From positions 1 to 25,371 of the forward strand of contig JAFRMM010000185.1 in assembly GCA_017430675.1 (NCBI GenBank): DNA of 25,371 bases, given 5' to 3'. Below the pieces are notes generated by a model. It made no database searches. It worked only from the letters and a program-made list of their open reading frames with translations, and was not told the DNA's origin. Source of the stretch: Prevotella sp. (GTDB taxonomy: Bacteria; Bacteroidota; Bacteroidia; Bacteroidales; Bacteroidaceae). Of the stretch, positions 1 through 6,001 are shown piece after piece. Numbering within the stretch: position 1 is the first letter of the stretch; every line of letters begins with the position of its first letter. The position numbers and the translations under genes are program-made.

Positions 1-725
1 GGCGCCAGAACGGCCCCAAGGACCAGGGACATTTCGACACCCACGAGATGCACGATATTCCCGATGATACCTCGTTCCTCGAGATGCTTGACATCCTGAA
101 CGAGGAACTCATCAACGAAGGCAAGGAGCCCTTCGTGTTCGATCACGACTGCCGCGAGGGTATCTGCGGTATGTGCTCACTCTACATCAATGGTACGCCT
201 CACGGTCTCACAGAGCGTGGCGCTACCACCTGTCAGTTGTACATGCGTCGCTTCAACGATGGTGATGTGATCACCGTCGAGCCTTGGCGCTCAGCAGCCT
301 TCCCCGTGATCAAGGACTGTATGGTTGACCGCAATGCCTTCGATAAGATCATCCAGGCTGGCGGCTACACCACTATCCGCACAGGTCAGGCTCAGGATGC
401 CAACGCTATCCTGATTCCCAAGGAGGATGCCGACGAGGCTATGGACTGCGCCTCTTGCATCGGCTGTGGCGCCTGCGTCGCCGCTTGTAAGAACGGCTCG
501 GCTATGCTGTTCGTCAGTTCGAAGGTGTCTCAACTCGCTCTGCTTCCCCAGGGCCGCGTAGAGGCTGCCCGTCGTGCCAAGGCCATGGTGATGGCTATGG
601 AAGAGGCTGGTTTCGGCAACTGCACTAACACCCGTGCTTGCGAGGCCGTCTGCCCGAAGAACGAGACCATCGCCAACATCGCCCGCCTGAACCGTGAGTT
701 CATCAAGGCCAAGTTGGCTGACTAA
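1..725 (+). CDS. frdB: Fumarate reductase/succinate dehydrogenase iron-sulfur subunit (5' truncated)
   Basis: This subunit carries electrons between the flavoprotein and the membrane cytochrome b of complex II, at the cytoplasmic face of the inner membrane. In Bacteroidales it serves mainly fumarate reduction to succinate. The reading frame is open to the window edge: codons from position 3 read [15 protein letters not shown] before the first Met at 48, so the gene starts outside the window and the Met at 48 is internal. Counting from that Met, C35, C40, C43 and C62 fit the plant-type 2Fe-2S site. C134, C137, C140 and C202 fit the 4Fe-4S site, and C143 or C147 with C192 and C198 fit the 3Fe-4S site. 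About 240 residues are visible, close to full family length. The cytochrome and flavoprotein genes are expected just upstream. A strong hairpin follows the stop. Confidence 0.95.
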   Translation, partial: RQNGPKDQGHFDTHEMHDIPDDTSFLEMLDILNEELINEGKEPFVFDHDCREGICGMCSLYINGTPHGLTERGATTCQLYMRRFNDGDVITVEPWRSAAFPVIKDCMVDRNAFDKIIQAGGYTTIRTGQAQDANAILIPKEDADEAMDCASCIGCGACVAACKNGSAMLFVSSKVSQLALLPQGRVEAARRAKAMVMAMEEAGFGNCTNTRACEAVCPKNETIANIARLNREFIKAKLAD

Positions 726-731
726 TATTAT

Positions 732-770
732 AAAAGGTAGCGGGGCACACATTGAAGCCTCGCTACCTTT
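732..770 (+). terminator. Stem-loop terminator after frdB
   Basis: A 14-bp stem (733-746 paired with 757-770, one G-U pair) closes a 10-nt loop. The A-rich 5' base and T-rich 3' base make it usable in either direction. No long U tract follows beyond the TTT in the stem. It starts a few bases after the frdB stop codon. Confidence 0.75.
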
Positions 771-780
771 CATCTCATCT

Positions 781-879
781 CCATCGTTCTGACGATGGCA
801 GGATACACATTATAAATATTACAAACTTACAGATCAGCGTTTCTGTTCGTACTTATACATAGATATTGAGCTTTTAGCT
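781..879. other. Short intergenic stretch with a small hairpin
   Basis: A perfect 6-bp hairpin CCATCG/CGATGG (781-786 with 793-798, 6-nt loop) follows the frdB terminator. A smaller GAGC/GCTC hairpin lies at 868-880. No convincing TAnnTTTG promoter on the + strand was found here, so the start of the downstream transcript is unknown. Confidence 0.4.
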
Positions 880-916
880 CTTGTTCTTGGAAGTTGAATA
901 CCGCCAAACATTCATA

Positions 917-1027
917 ATGAAAGAACAAGCAGACAGAAGGCTCACGCTCAATAGGCGTGAGCTATTCATGCTTGTTTCATTATATGGCCACTTGGCGGTA
1001 GCCAAACTTCCGATAAGCATCGAATAG
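917..1027 (+). CDS. Possible 36-residue leader or small hypothetical protein
   Basis: An ATG at 917 opens 36 codons ending in TAG at 1025-1027. The peptide begins MKEQADRRLTLNRRELF and ends AKLPISIE, with a hydrophobic stretch in the middle. It has two tandem Arg pairs (AGA AGG and AGG CGT). The ORF runs through the long hairpin, and its stop lies inside the predicted terminator stem, 7 nt before the T run, so ribosome movement could influence which hairpin forms. No homologue is recognised. No ribosome binding site is evident, though these are generally weak in Bacteroidetes. The ORF may be a chance one. Confidence 0.25.
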   Translation: MKEQADRRLTLNRRELFMLVSLYGHLAVAKLPISIE

Positions 1028-1041
1028 TTCCGCCTTTTTTT
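994..1041 (+). terminator. Intrinsic terminator overlapping the leader hairpin
   Basis: GGCGG (994-998) pairs with CCGCC (1030-1034). Inside it AACT (1005-1008) pairs with AGTT (1026-1029) and CGAT (1011-1014) with ATCG (1019-1022) around an AAGC loop. Seven T's (1035-1041) follow directly. The left arm is shared with the long leader hairpin, so the two structures exclude each other. The lipoprotein ATG lies 6 nt beyond the T run. Confidence 0.55.
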
Positions 1042-1047
1042 ATCAGT

Positions 1048-2145
1048 ATGAAGAAACTTTTTTATATGACATTCTTTGCTTTGGCAGTGTGTTCCTGTGG
1101 TGGCGGTGATGACAATGACACCCCTTATAATGGCGGAGGAAACAACAATGGCAATAAGGGTGCAGATGTGGCCATAACAGGTACAGTCACAAATATTACA
1201 GACAACTCTGCACAAATAACAGGTACTGTTAACTTGGGAAGCATAACTATCAACTATTCTAGTATAGAATATGGTGTGCAACTCTCCACAGAAGCCAACT
1301 TCAAGATAACATCAACAATCGGATCTATTGTTATTACGGCGCCAGCAACCGCATTGGAGAACGGAGTTTTTACCAAGACCGTGAAAGACCTCTATAGTAA
1401 TACAAAATACTATTACCGCACGTACGTGAAGGTACAGAATCTGGAATATTACGGTCAGACGCTCACCTTTACCACAGAGAAAAGCACTGATTCGCAGGAG
1501 ACTGATTCGCATGAGTATGTAGACCTTGGTCTTCCATCTGGCGTTCTGTGGGCAACATGCAATGTGGGAGCCACTGTTCCAGGGGATCCAGGTCTGTACT
1601 TTGCTTGGGGCGAGACAACAGGCTATACCTCAGACATAAGCGATGGACATCTATTTGATATTGGCAGTTATAAGTGGTGCAATGGTGGTTATGGAACTAT
1701 AACGAAGTACTGTACCGATAGCAGTAGAGGCATTGTGGACAACAAGAGAGTGTTAGACTTGGAGGACGACGCGGCTAATGCCAATTGGGGAAGTAAATGG
1801 CGAATGCCAACTGATGCAGAATTCAACGAATTAATACAGTACACAAATATTAAATCTACAACACAAGATGGTATAGATGGCTATAGGGTGACAAGTTGGA
1901 GGAATGGCAAATCAATTTTCTTCCCCTGTGGTGGGTTCCGCGAAAATAATACACTTCAATATTGTTCTGGTCAAAATACCTATCCCAGAGTATATCTCTG
2001 GTCATCAAATCTCTATGTTAGCGACCCCGCCTGTGCAAGTGTGGTTATCATCAACTACAATGGGTCTTATGACGAAACTCATTTTAATAGTTCTCACTGG
2101 ATAAGAGAAGATGGCATTCCTGTTCGTCCAGTTCGCTCGGAATAA
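1048..2145 (+). CDS. Surface lipoprotein with Fn3-like and FISUMP domains
   Basis: A 365-residue predicted lipoprotein of unknown function. Residues 1-17 form a lipoprotein signal (MKKLF, hydrophobic core, VCSC), and the lipidated Cys is followed by Gly and acidic residues, as in surface-exported Bacteroidetes lipoproteins. Residues about 40-143 look like a fibronectin-III-like domain (YYYRTYVKV near its end, then TFTTE). Residues about 156-365 match the 'Fibrobacter succinogenes major paralogous' domain: EYVDLGLPSG, LWATCNVGA, YFAWGET, WRMPT, and a C-terminal IPVRPVR. Proteins of this type are usually cell-surface and strain-variable, and no enzymatic role is established. The gene looks AT-richer than its neighbours, which fits recent acquisition. 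It stands alone between terminators, behind the structured leader. The start is fixed by the signal peptide. Confidence 0.85.
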   Translation: MKKLFYMTFFALAVCSCGGGDDNDTPYNGGGNNNGNKGADVAITGTVTNITDNSAQITGTVNLGSITINYSSIEYGVQLSTEANFKITSTIGSIVITAPATALENGVFTKTVKDLYSNTKYYYRTYVKVQNLEYYGQTLTFTTEKSTDSQETDSHEYVDLGLPSGVLWATCNVGATVPGDPGLYFAWGETTGYTSDISDGHLFDIGSYKWCNGGYGTITKYCTDSSRGIVDNKRVLDLEDDAANANWGSKWRMPTDAEFNELIQYTNIKSTTQDGIDGYRVTSWRNGKSIFFPCGGFRENNTLQYCSGQNTYPRVYLWSSNLYVSDPACASVVIINYNGSYDETHFNSSHWIREDGIPVRPVRSE

Positions 2146-2159
2146 GAAAGAATCCAAGG

Positions 2160-2189
2160 AACAGGCACCTGAGTATGGGTGTCTGTTTT
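2160..2189 (+). terminator. Terminator after the FISUMP lipoprotein
   Basis: AACAGGCACC (2160-2169) pairs with GGTGTCTGTT (2178-2187), 10 bp with one G-U pair, 8-nt loop and a TTTT run at the 3' side. It starts 15 nt after the stop codon. Confidence 0.7.
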
Positions 2190-2310
2190 CATTTGACTTT
2201 GCTGCGACATCACATTCTGAGGGAATTTGGTGTAGTCATTGGGACAGGCGCTTGGGTATTTGGTAAAGGCGCCAGTCTCTTTATGCTATGCTCACAAAAT
2301 TTGGTTTGTA

Positions 2311-2391
2311 TTTTATCCTTTCAGAAAAATTTTACCTTTCAGCCGAGGCGTAAAGTGTTGATAATCTGTCTGTTAGGCTGAAAGGATAAAA
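2311..2391. repeat. Inverted-repeat element, copy 1 (CCTTTCAGCC type)
   Basis: TTTTATCCTTTCAG (2311-2324) and CTGAAAGGATAAAA (2378-2391) form a perfect 14-bp inverted repeat. A second left arm, CCTTTCAGCC (2335-2344), can pair instead with GGCTGAAAGG (2376-2385). Two left arms therefore compete for one right arm. The inner part resembles the element at 2678-2728. Confidence 0.6.
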
Positions 2392-2454
2392 AGAGGTGGT
2401 GAGTAGGCTTTCAGATGTGGTTACTTTTGGTTGAATTCTCTCGAGAATTTGTCG

Positions 2455-2493
2455 AAAAAGCAGTGCTTTTTACTCCTAAAGCACTGCTTTTTT
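2455..2493. terminator. Orphan bidirectional terminator hairpin
   Basis: A perfect 15-bp stem (2455-2469 with 2478-2492) with an 8-nt loop, flanked by five A's on the left and six T's on the right. It is a textbook intrinsic terminator for either strand, but no gene ends next to it. A TACTTTTG at 2422-2429 could be a promoter -7 element for a short RNA ending here, but no -33 box is seen. Confidence 0.7.
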
Positions 2494-2677
2494 GTCGTAA
2501 AGAGCCACCAATTTTTCCTACGGAGCCACCTATTACTCGTCCCAAGCCCTGGGACAAACGGGAAAAAGTGCTCGGTACAAACTTTTAGATACGCCAATAT
2601 GCAAACGTAAGCGTATCCGCTTTGACGCCATTTGCTAGCAGACCCTTACCTTGGGAAAGCCAAACGTCCTTTGTCTT

Positions 2678-2728
2678 CCTTTCAGCCGAAGTGCTTGACA
2701 ATCAGTTGATAAGTCCTCGGCTGAAAGG
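2678..2728. repeat. Inverted-repeat element, copy 2 (CCTTTCAGCC type)
   Basis: CCTTTCAGCCGA (2678-2689) and TCGGCTGAAAGG (2717-2728) form a perfect 12-bp inverted repeat around a 27-nt loop. Loop sequence similar to the GTGTTGATAATC segment of copy 1 (GTGCTTGACAATC here) suggests that the two are diverged copies of one element. Confidence 0.6.
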
Positions 2729-2756
2729 TAAATGAAAAATAATTTCATCCTTATAA

Positions 2757-2788
2757 TTTGTGAGATTCGCCATTATGTTGTATCTTTG
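2757..2788 (+). promoter_or_regulatory. Bacteroidetes-type promoter for the DUF2461 gene
   Basis: TTTG (2757-2760), 20 nt, then TATCTTTG (2781-2788), matching the TTTG-N(19-21)-TAnnTTTG consensus. It lies 24 nt before the ATG at 2813 and inside any longer reading of the ORF, which rules out the upstream ATG at 2732. Confidence 0.8.
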
Positions 2789-2812
2789 CGGCATAAACAA
2801 AATCATATAAAG

Positions 2813-3538
2813 ATGGATCAGAAAAGGATATTGAAGTTTCTGCGGCAGGTGATGGCCAACAACAACCGCGAGTGGTTTCTGGAGCATAAGAAGGAGTACG
2901 AGGCCGTCAGGGCTGAGTTCGAACGGGGTGTGCAACAGGCGATAGAGCGGGTTGTGACGTTTGACCCTGAGATCGCCCATGTAAAGGTGAAGGACTGTAC
3001 CTACCGTTTCTATCGTGACACACGGTTCTCTCCAGACAAGTCGCCCTACAAGAACCACCTTGGTGCCTATATCAACGCCAAGAGCAAGAAAGCACTGCGG
3101 GGCGGATATTATATGCATCTGGAGCCTGACCATTGTCTATTGGCTGTGGGCAACTACTCGCTGCCAACGAATATCCTGACCTCCTGCCGCAACGAAATGA
3201 TGGCGAACACGGAGGAATGGCTGAAGTGCGTGGAGAACAAGGAGTTCCTGAAATACTTTGGCAGCGAAGAACCGTGGAGTACCACAGAGCCGACTAACGT
3301 GGATAGTTGGGACCAGCCGCAGGGCTTCGGACTGGCGAAACTGAAGACCTGTCCCTCCGGTTTTCCCAAAGATTGGCCCCACGTGAACTACCTGCGCCTA
3401 AAGGATTATTGTTGTTGGCATGCCGTGTCAGATACTTTCTTCGAGGGTGACGGCTGGCTCGACGAGATGGAGCGTATGTTCCGTGCCGCCAAGCCAATGA
3501 TGGACTTCATGAACGCGGTCATTGACGACTACGAATAA
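2813..3538 (+). CDS. DUF2461 family protein
   Basis: A 241-residue protein that resembles the DUF2461 (TIGR02453-like) family of uncharacterised, probably cytoplasmic proteins. Typical features are the N-terminal segment with NNNREWFLEHKKEYE, then FYRDTRFSPDKSPYKNH and a GGYYMHLEPD segment. No signal peptide or membrane segment is visible and no catalytic site is known. The start at 2813 is chosen because the promoter lies just upstream of it. The gene is monocistronic and converges on murQ with only 7 nt between the stops and no terminator visible between them. Confidence 0.85.
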   Translation: MDQKRILKFLRQVMANNNREWFLEHKKEYEAVRAEFERGVQQAIERVVTFDPEIAHVKVKDCTYRFYRDTRFSPDKSPYKNHLGAYINAKSKKALRGGYYMHLEPDHCLLAVGNYSLPTNILTSCRNEMMANTEEWLKCVENKEFLKYFGSEEPWSTTEPTNVDSWDQPQGFGLAKLKTCPSGFPKDWPHVNYLRLKDYCCWHAVSDTFFEGDGWLDEMERMFRAAKPMMDFMNAVIDDYE

Positions 3539-3545
3539 ATGACAA

Positions 3546-4358
3546 TTATAGACAATCAATGACGCTGCCAGTCTCCAGCAGTCGCTCGCGGGCTTCGTCG
3601 TAACTCAGTCCCAATGAGTCCTGCACCATGCGTGTGCCTCTGTCTATCAGTTTGTCATTCGTCAGTTGCATGTTCACCATGCGGTTGCCCTGCACGCGTC
3701 CCAAGCGTATCATCAGTGAGGTGGAGACCATGTTCAGCACCATCTTCTGGGCGGTGCCGCTCTTCATGCGGCTGGAACCCGTCACGAACTCTGGTCCGAC
3801 AATGGTCTCGACGGGGAACTCTGCTTCCTGAGCCAGAGGGGTATCGGGGTTGCTGGTGATGCAGCCTGTCAGCAGTCCGTTCTGGCGCGCCTGACGGATA
3901 GCCTCCACCACGTAGGGTGTGGTACCTGAGGCCGCAATACCCAGTACCGCGTCATCAGGGGTGGGGTGGTGCGCCAGCAGGTCTTTCCAGCCCTGTTCCG
4001 AGACGTCCTCAGCACCTTCCACGGCATGGCGCAGGGCTCTGTCGCCGCCAGCGATGATACCGATCACCCAAGTCTCTGGCACACCAAACGTGGGAGGCAG
4101 TTCGCTGGCGTCAAGCACTCCTAACCGTCCGCTGGTGCCTGCTCCGATATAAAAGAGTCTTCCGCCCTGTCTCATGCGAGGCTCTATCGCCCTCACCAGA
4201 GCCTCTATCTGTGGGATGGCCCTTCTGACGGCTTCCGCCACATGGGCATCTTCCTCATTGATATGCTGCAACAGTTCTGTGACGGACATCTCTTCCAGAT
4301 GGTCGTAGGGCGACGGCTGCTCCGTGATCGTTCGTGCCAATGGTCTTTTATTTGTCAT
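3546..4358 (-). CDS. murQ: N-acetylmuramic acid 6-phosphate etherase
   Basis: MurQ cleaves the D-lactyl ether of MurNAc-6-phosphate to give GlcNAc-6-phosphate and D-lactate during cell-wall recycling in the cytoplasm. The 270-residue product has the SIS-domain sugar-phosphate motif FYIGAGTSGRLG (69-80). E86 in LDASELPPTFG and E117 in GAEDVSE correspond to the catalytic Glu83/Glu114 pair described for E. coli MurQ. VTGSSRMKSGTAQK follows later in the domain. The start at MTNKRPLART (4358) is preferred. It overlaps the 3' end of the upstream carboxypeptidase gene by 11 nt, implying translational coupling and a shared transcript for trimming and recycling peptidoglycan. Confidence 0.95.
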   Translation of the reverse strand: MTNKRPLARTITEQPSPYDHLEEMSVTELLQHINEEDAHVAEAVRRAIPQIEALVRAIEPRMRQGGRLFYIGAGTSGRLGVLDASELPPTFGVPETWVIGIIAGGDRALRHAVEGAEDVSEQGWKDLLAHHPTPDDAVLGIAASGTTPYVVEAIRQARQNGLLTGCITSNPDTPLAQEAEFPVETIVGPEFVTGSSRMKSGTAQKMVLNMVSTSLMIRLGRVQGNRMVNMQLTNDKLIDRGTRMVQDSLGLSYDEARERLLETGSVIDCL

Positions 4359-5289
4359 CGTGCTTGATTTTATCAGTGACGCTATAGCCATAGTCCAGGA
4401 GAGTGGCCGACTCGGAGAATCTCGATAATTGGCTGCTGCTGTTGAGGAGTATCAGGAAGAGCCTGGTGCCATGGCGCTCGGCCGCCGATGCCAGGCAGAA
4501 GCCAGCCTGACGGGTATAGCCCGTCTTCACGCCGATGCATCCCTCGTAATCCGTCAGCAGCAGGTTCGTGTTCTGACAAGGCAGGTGGCGGCCGTCTGTC
4601 AGTGGGATATCCAGAAACGGCGTGCCTACGATCTCCGCAAATGCCGAGTCGCGCATACAGTATCTGGAAAGGACGAGCAGGTCGCGCGCCGAACTGTAGT
4701 TACTGTCGTTAGGCAGTCCGTTGGGATTGGCAAAACGGGTGCTGTCCATGCCCAGATAGGTAGCCTTGCTGTTCATCAAGGCACAGAAACTCTCCACGTT
4801 GCCACCGATATGCTTGGCCAGGGCAGTGGCGGCATCGTTGTCGCTCTGCATCATCATCTCGCGGAGCAGATTCCCCAGCAGATAGCCGTCGCCGAGTTTA
4901 ACCCTCGAGTCTTTGGCCAGAAAGACATCCTCCGTTATCTCGATGGAATCGTTCATTTTACCGTTTTCCAAGGTCAGCAGACAGGTCATCATCTTCGTCA
5001 GACTGGCCATATACATCCGTTTGTCTGCATTCTTGGCACCGATGATTAGACCCGAGGAGTCTTCGACGAGGATCCACGCCTCTGTCGATAATTGTTCGAT
5101 GGAATCGGGGAAAACAGTCGTGGAGAGTAAGGTGCTGTCAAGGTGACAGGCTCTTTGGAGCCTCAGTTCTTCTTCGCTGAGGGGCTCACTCCCTGACGAC
5201 CCGCGCAGTCCGCAGGACACGGTCAGGGAGGCCAGCATCACCATGATGCTAAGGTGCCATAGGATAGAAAACGTCTTCGTCTCGTTCAT
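4348..5289 (-). CDS. D-alanyl-D-alanine carboxypeptidase, S11 family, lipoprotein
   Basis: A penicillin-binding protein of the DacA/PBP5 type that trims the terminal D-Ala from peptidoglycan stem peptides in the periplasm. The three active-site motifs are present in order: S96-L-T-K99, S149-D-N151 and K255-T-G257. The N-terminus has a hydrophobic stretch ending LTVSC (Cys26), so the enzyme is probably lipid-anchored. At 313 residues it lacks the C-terminal beta-domain and amphipathic anchor of PBP5, as expected if a lipid holds it to the membrane. It is the first gene of a two-gene unit with murQ. Its promoter -7 box is only 8 nt upstream of the ATG. The next in-frame Met would lose the charged start of the signal peptide. 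Confidence 0.92.
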   Translation of the reverse strand: MNETKTFSILWHLSIMVMLASLTVSCGLRGSSGSEPLSEEELRLQRACHLDSTLLSTTVFPDSIEQLSTEAWILVEDSSGLIIGAKNADKRMYMASLTKMMTCLLTLENGKMNDSIEITEDVFLAKDSRVKLGDGYLLGNLLREMMMQSDNDAATALAKHIGGNVESFCALMNSKATYLGMDSTRFANPNGLPNDSNYSSARDLLVLSRYCMRDSAFAEIVGTPFLDIPLTDGRHLPCQNTNLLLTDYEGCIGVKTGYTRQAGFCLASAAERHGTRLFLILLNSSSQLSRFSESATLLDYGYSVTDKIKHDDK

Positions 5290-5297
5290 TTCGTCTG

Positions 5298-5305
5298 CAA
5301 AGATA
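5298..5305 (-). promoter_or_regulatory. Promoter -7 box for dac-murQ
   Basis: On the minus strand TATCTTTG reads from 5305 to 5298. The -33 region is poor (TGGC at the right distance). Only 8 nt separate the box from the ATG at 5289, so the mRNA would have almost no leader. Confidence 0.65.
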
Positions 5306-5348
5306 CAACTTTTTCTGATAATTGTGCCAGTTGTTGAGAATTAATTAG

Positions 5349-5356
5349 TATCTTTG
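5349..5356 (+). promoter_or_regulatory. Promoter -7 box for the PAP2 gene
   Basis: TATCTTTG at 5349-5356, 10 nt before the ATG at 5367. No clear TTTG lies at the expected distance. The -33 region coincides with that of the divergent dac promoter, so the two promoters probably compete. Confidence 0.6.
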
Positions 5357-5366
5357 CATCATCAAT

Positions 5367-5924
5367 ATGCTAAGAGAGTTATTTATAGGATTGAGCCTGT
5401 TGGTCTGTTTGGGCGGCCATGCCCAGCAGAAGCATTCGGATGGCGTTGACGACGTGCTGCAGTATGTGCCGTATGCCTCTGTCTTTGCACTGAAAGCCTG
5501 TGGCGTGGAGAGCAGGGACGACTGGGGGAAACTAGCCCTGACGACTACAGCCTCGTGGCTGGTGTCTGCCGGCATAGGCTATACGCTGAAGCATACGGTG
5601 AAGGAGTGGCGGCCAGACCATTCCGACCAGAAGTCATTCCCCTCAGGACATACGATGTTCGCGTTCGCAGGAGCCACCGCCTTGCATAAGGAGTTTGGGA
5701 GGGTGTCGCCCTGGATCTCCGTGGCAGGATACGGAATGGCGGCGTTCGTGGCTGTTGACCGTATTGTCAAGGACCGCCATCACTGGTATGACACCGTGGC
5801 GGGGGCTGGCATCGGCATTGTCACCACGGAGTTGACGTGGTGGCTTTCAGACAAGATCATCAGAAACGACAAGGTGGCCATAGCCTTTACTGGTCGTCAG
5901 ATGGATGTTGCCATCAGGTGGTGA
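5367..5924 (+). CDS. PAP2-family membrane phosphatase
   Basis: A 185-residue member of the PAP2 phosphatase superfamily, which dephosphorylates lipid phosphates such as phosphatidate, undecaprenyl-PP or lipid A at the outer face of the inner membrane. All three signature motifs are present: K75-x6-R82-P83, PSGHT (92-96), and R132-x5-H138-x3-D142 in DRIVKDRHHWYD. The usual Ser of motif 3 is Asp131. An N-terminal signal-like segment ends GGHAQ (about residue 20), and hydrophobic stretches surround the motifs. The substrate cannot be told from sequence. It is transcribed away from the dac-murQ pair, which makes an envelope role such as undecaprenyl-PP recycling plausible but unproven. Confidence 0.88.
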   Translation: MLRELFIGLSLLVCLGGHAQQKHSDGVDDVLQYVPYASVFALKACGVESRDDWGKLALTTTASWLVSAGIGYTLKHTVKEWRPDHSDQKSFPSGHTMFAFAGATALHKEFGRVSPWISVAGYGMAAFVAVDRIVKDRHHWYDTVAGAGIGIVTTELTWWLSDKIIRNDKVAIAFTGRQMDVAIRW

Positions 5925-5946
5925 CTCAAAGAAAAATGCAAATTCC

Positions 5947-5978
5947 TTTGGCGTTTTGCCTGATTTGCGTTACCTTTG
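5947..5978 (+). promoter_or_regulatory. Promoter of the argD-proC-P5CDH unit
   Basis: TTTG (5947-5950), 20 nt, TACCTTTG (5971-5978): a full match to the Bacteroidetes consensus, 23 nt before the argD ATG. It excludes the longer in-frame start at 5837. Confidence 0.8.
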
Positions 5979-6001
5979 CAACCGAATTAGATAGAAAAAG
6001 C

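Larger units (their letters stand above)
880..1041 (+). ncRNA. Structured leader RNA with mutually exclusive hairpins (attenuator candidate)
   Basis: The + strand can form a long imperfect hairpin spanning 889-1011. Its stems are 889-895/1005-1011 (7 bp), 899-907/992-1000 (9 bp), 914-921/976-983 (8 bp), 925-930/970-975 (6 bp) and an apical 940-947/955-962 (8 bp). Two alternatives compete with it. CTTGTTCTT (880-888) is perfectly complementary to 921-929, which also takes part in the long hairpin. GGCGG (994-998) can leave the 992-1000 arm to pair with CCGCC (1030-1034) and build a terminator ending in seven T's. This is the architecture of a transcription attenuator or of a free-standing small RNA. 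I do not recognise a known RNA family. The downstream gene begins 6 nt after the T run. A palindromic mobile-element remnant is the main alternative reading. Confidence 0.5.
2190..2756. other. Gene-free, repeat-rich intergenic region
   Basis: No convincing coding region was found in either direction. The stretch holds several self-complementary elements: the two CCTTTCAGCC elements and the orphan terminator listed separately, a hairpin AATTCT/AGAATT (about 2434-2449), GTCCCA/TGGGAC (2539-2544/2550-2555), GATACGC/GCGTATC (2588-2594/2611-2617), and a direct repeat GAGCCACC (2502-2509 and 2523-2530). A 68-codon ORF at 2175-2381 has no coding character. Confidence 0.6.

Noticed and set aside
822..829. 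TAAGTTTG on the minus strand as a promoter
   Set aside because: No -33 box at the right distance and no minus-strand gene to drive.
2175..2381. 68-codon ORF in the repeat-rich interval
   Set aside because: It starts inside the lipoprotein terminator and ends in the inverted repeat, with no domain and no promoter.
5837..6001. Longer N-terminus for argD
   Set aside because: It would overlap the PAP2 gene and include the argD promoter; family proteins begin at MKLFDVYPLF.
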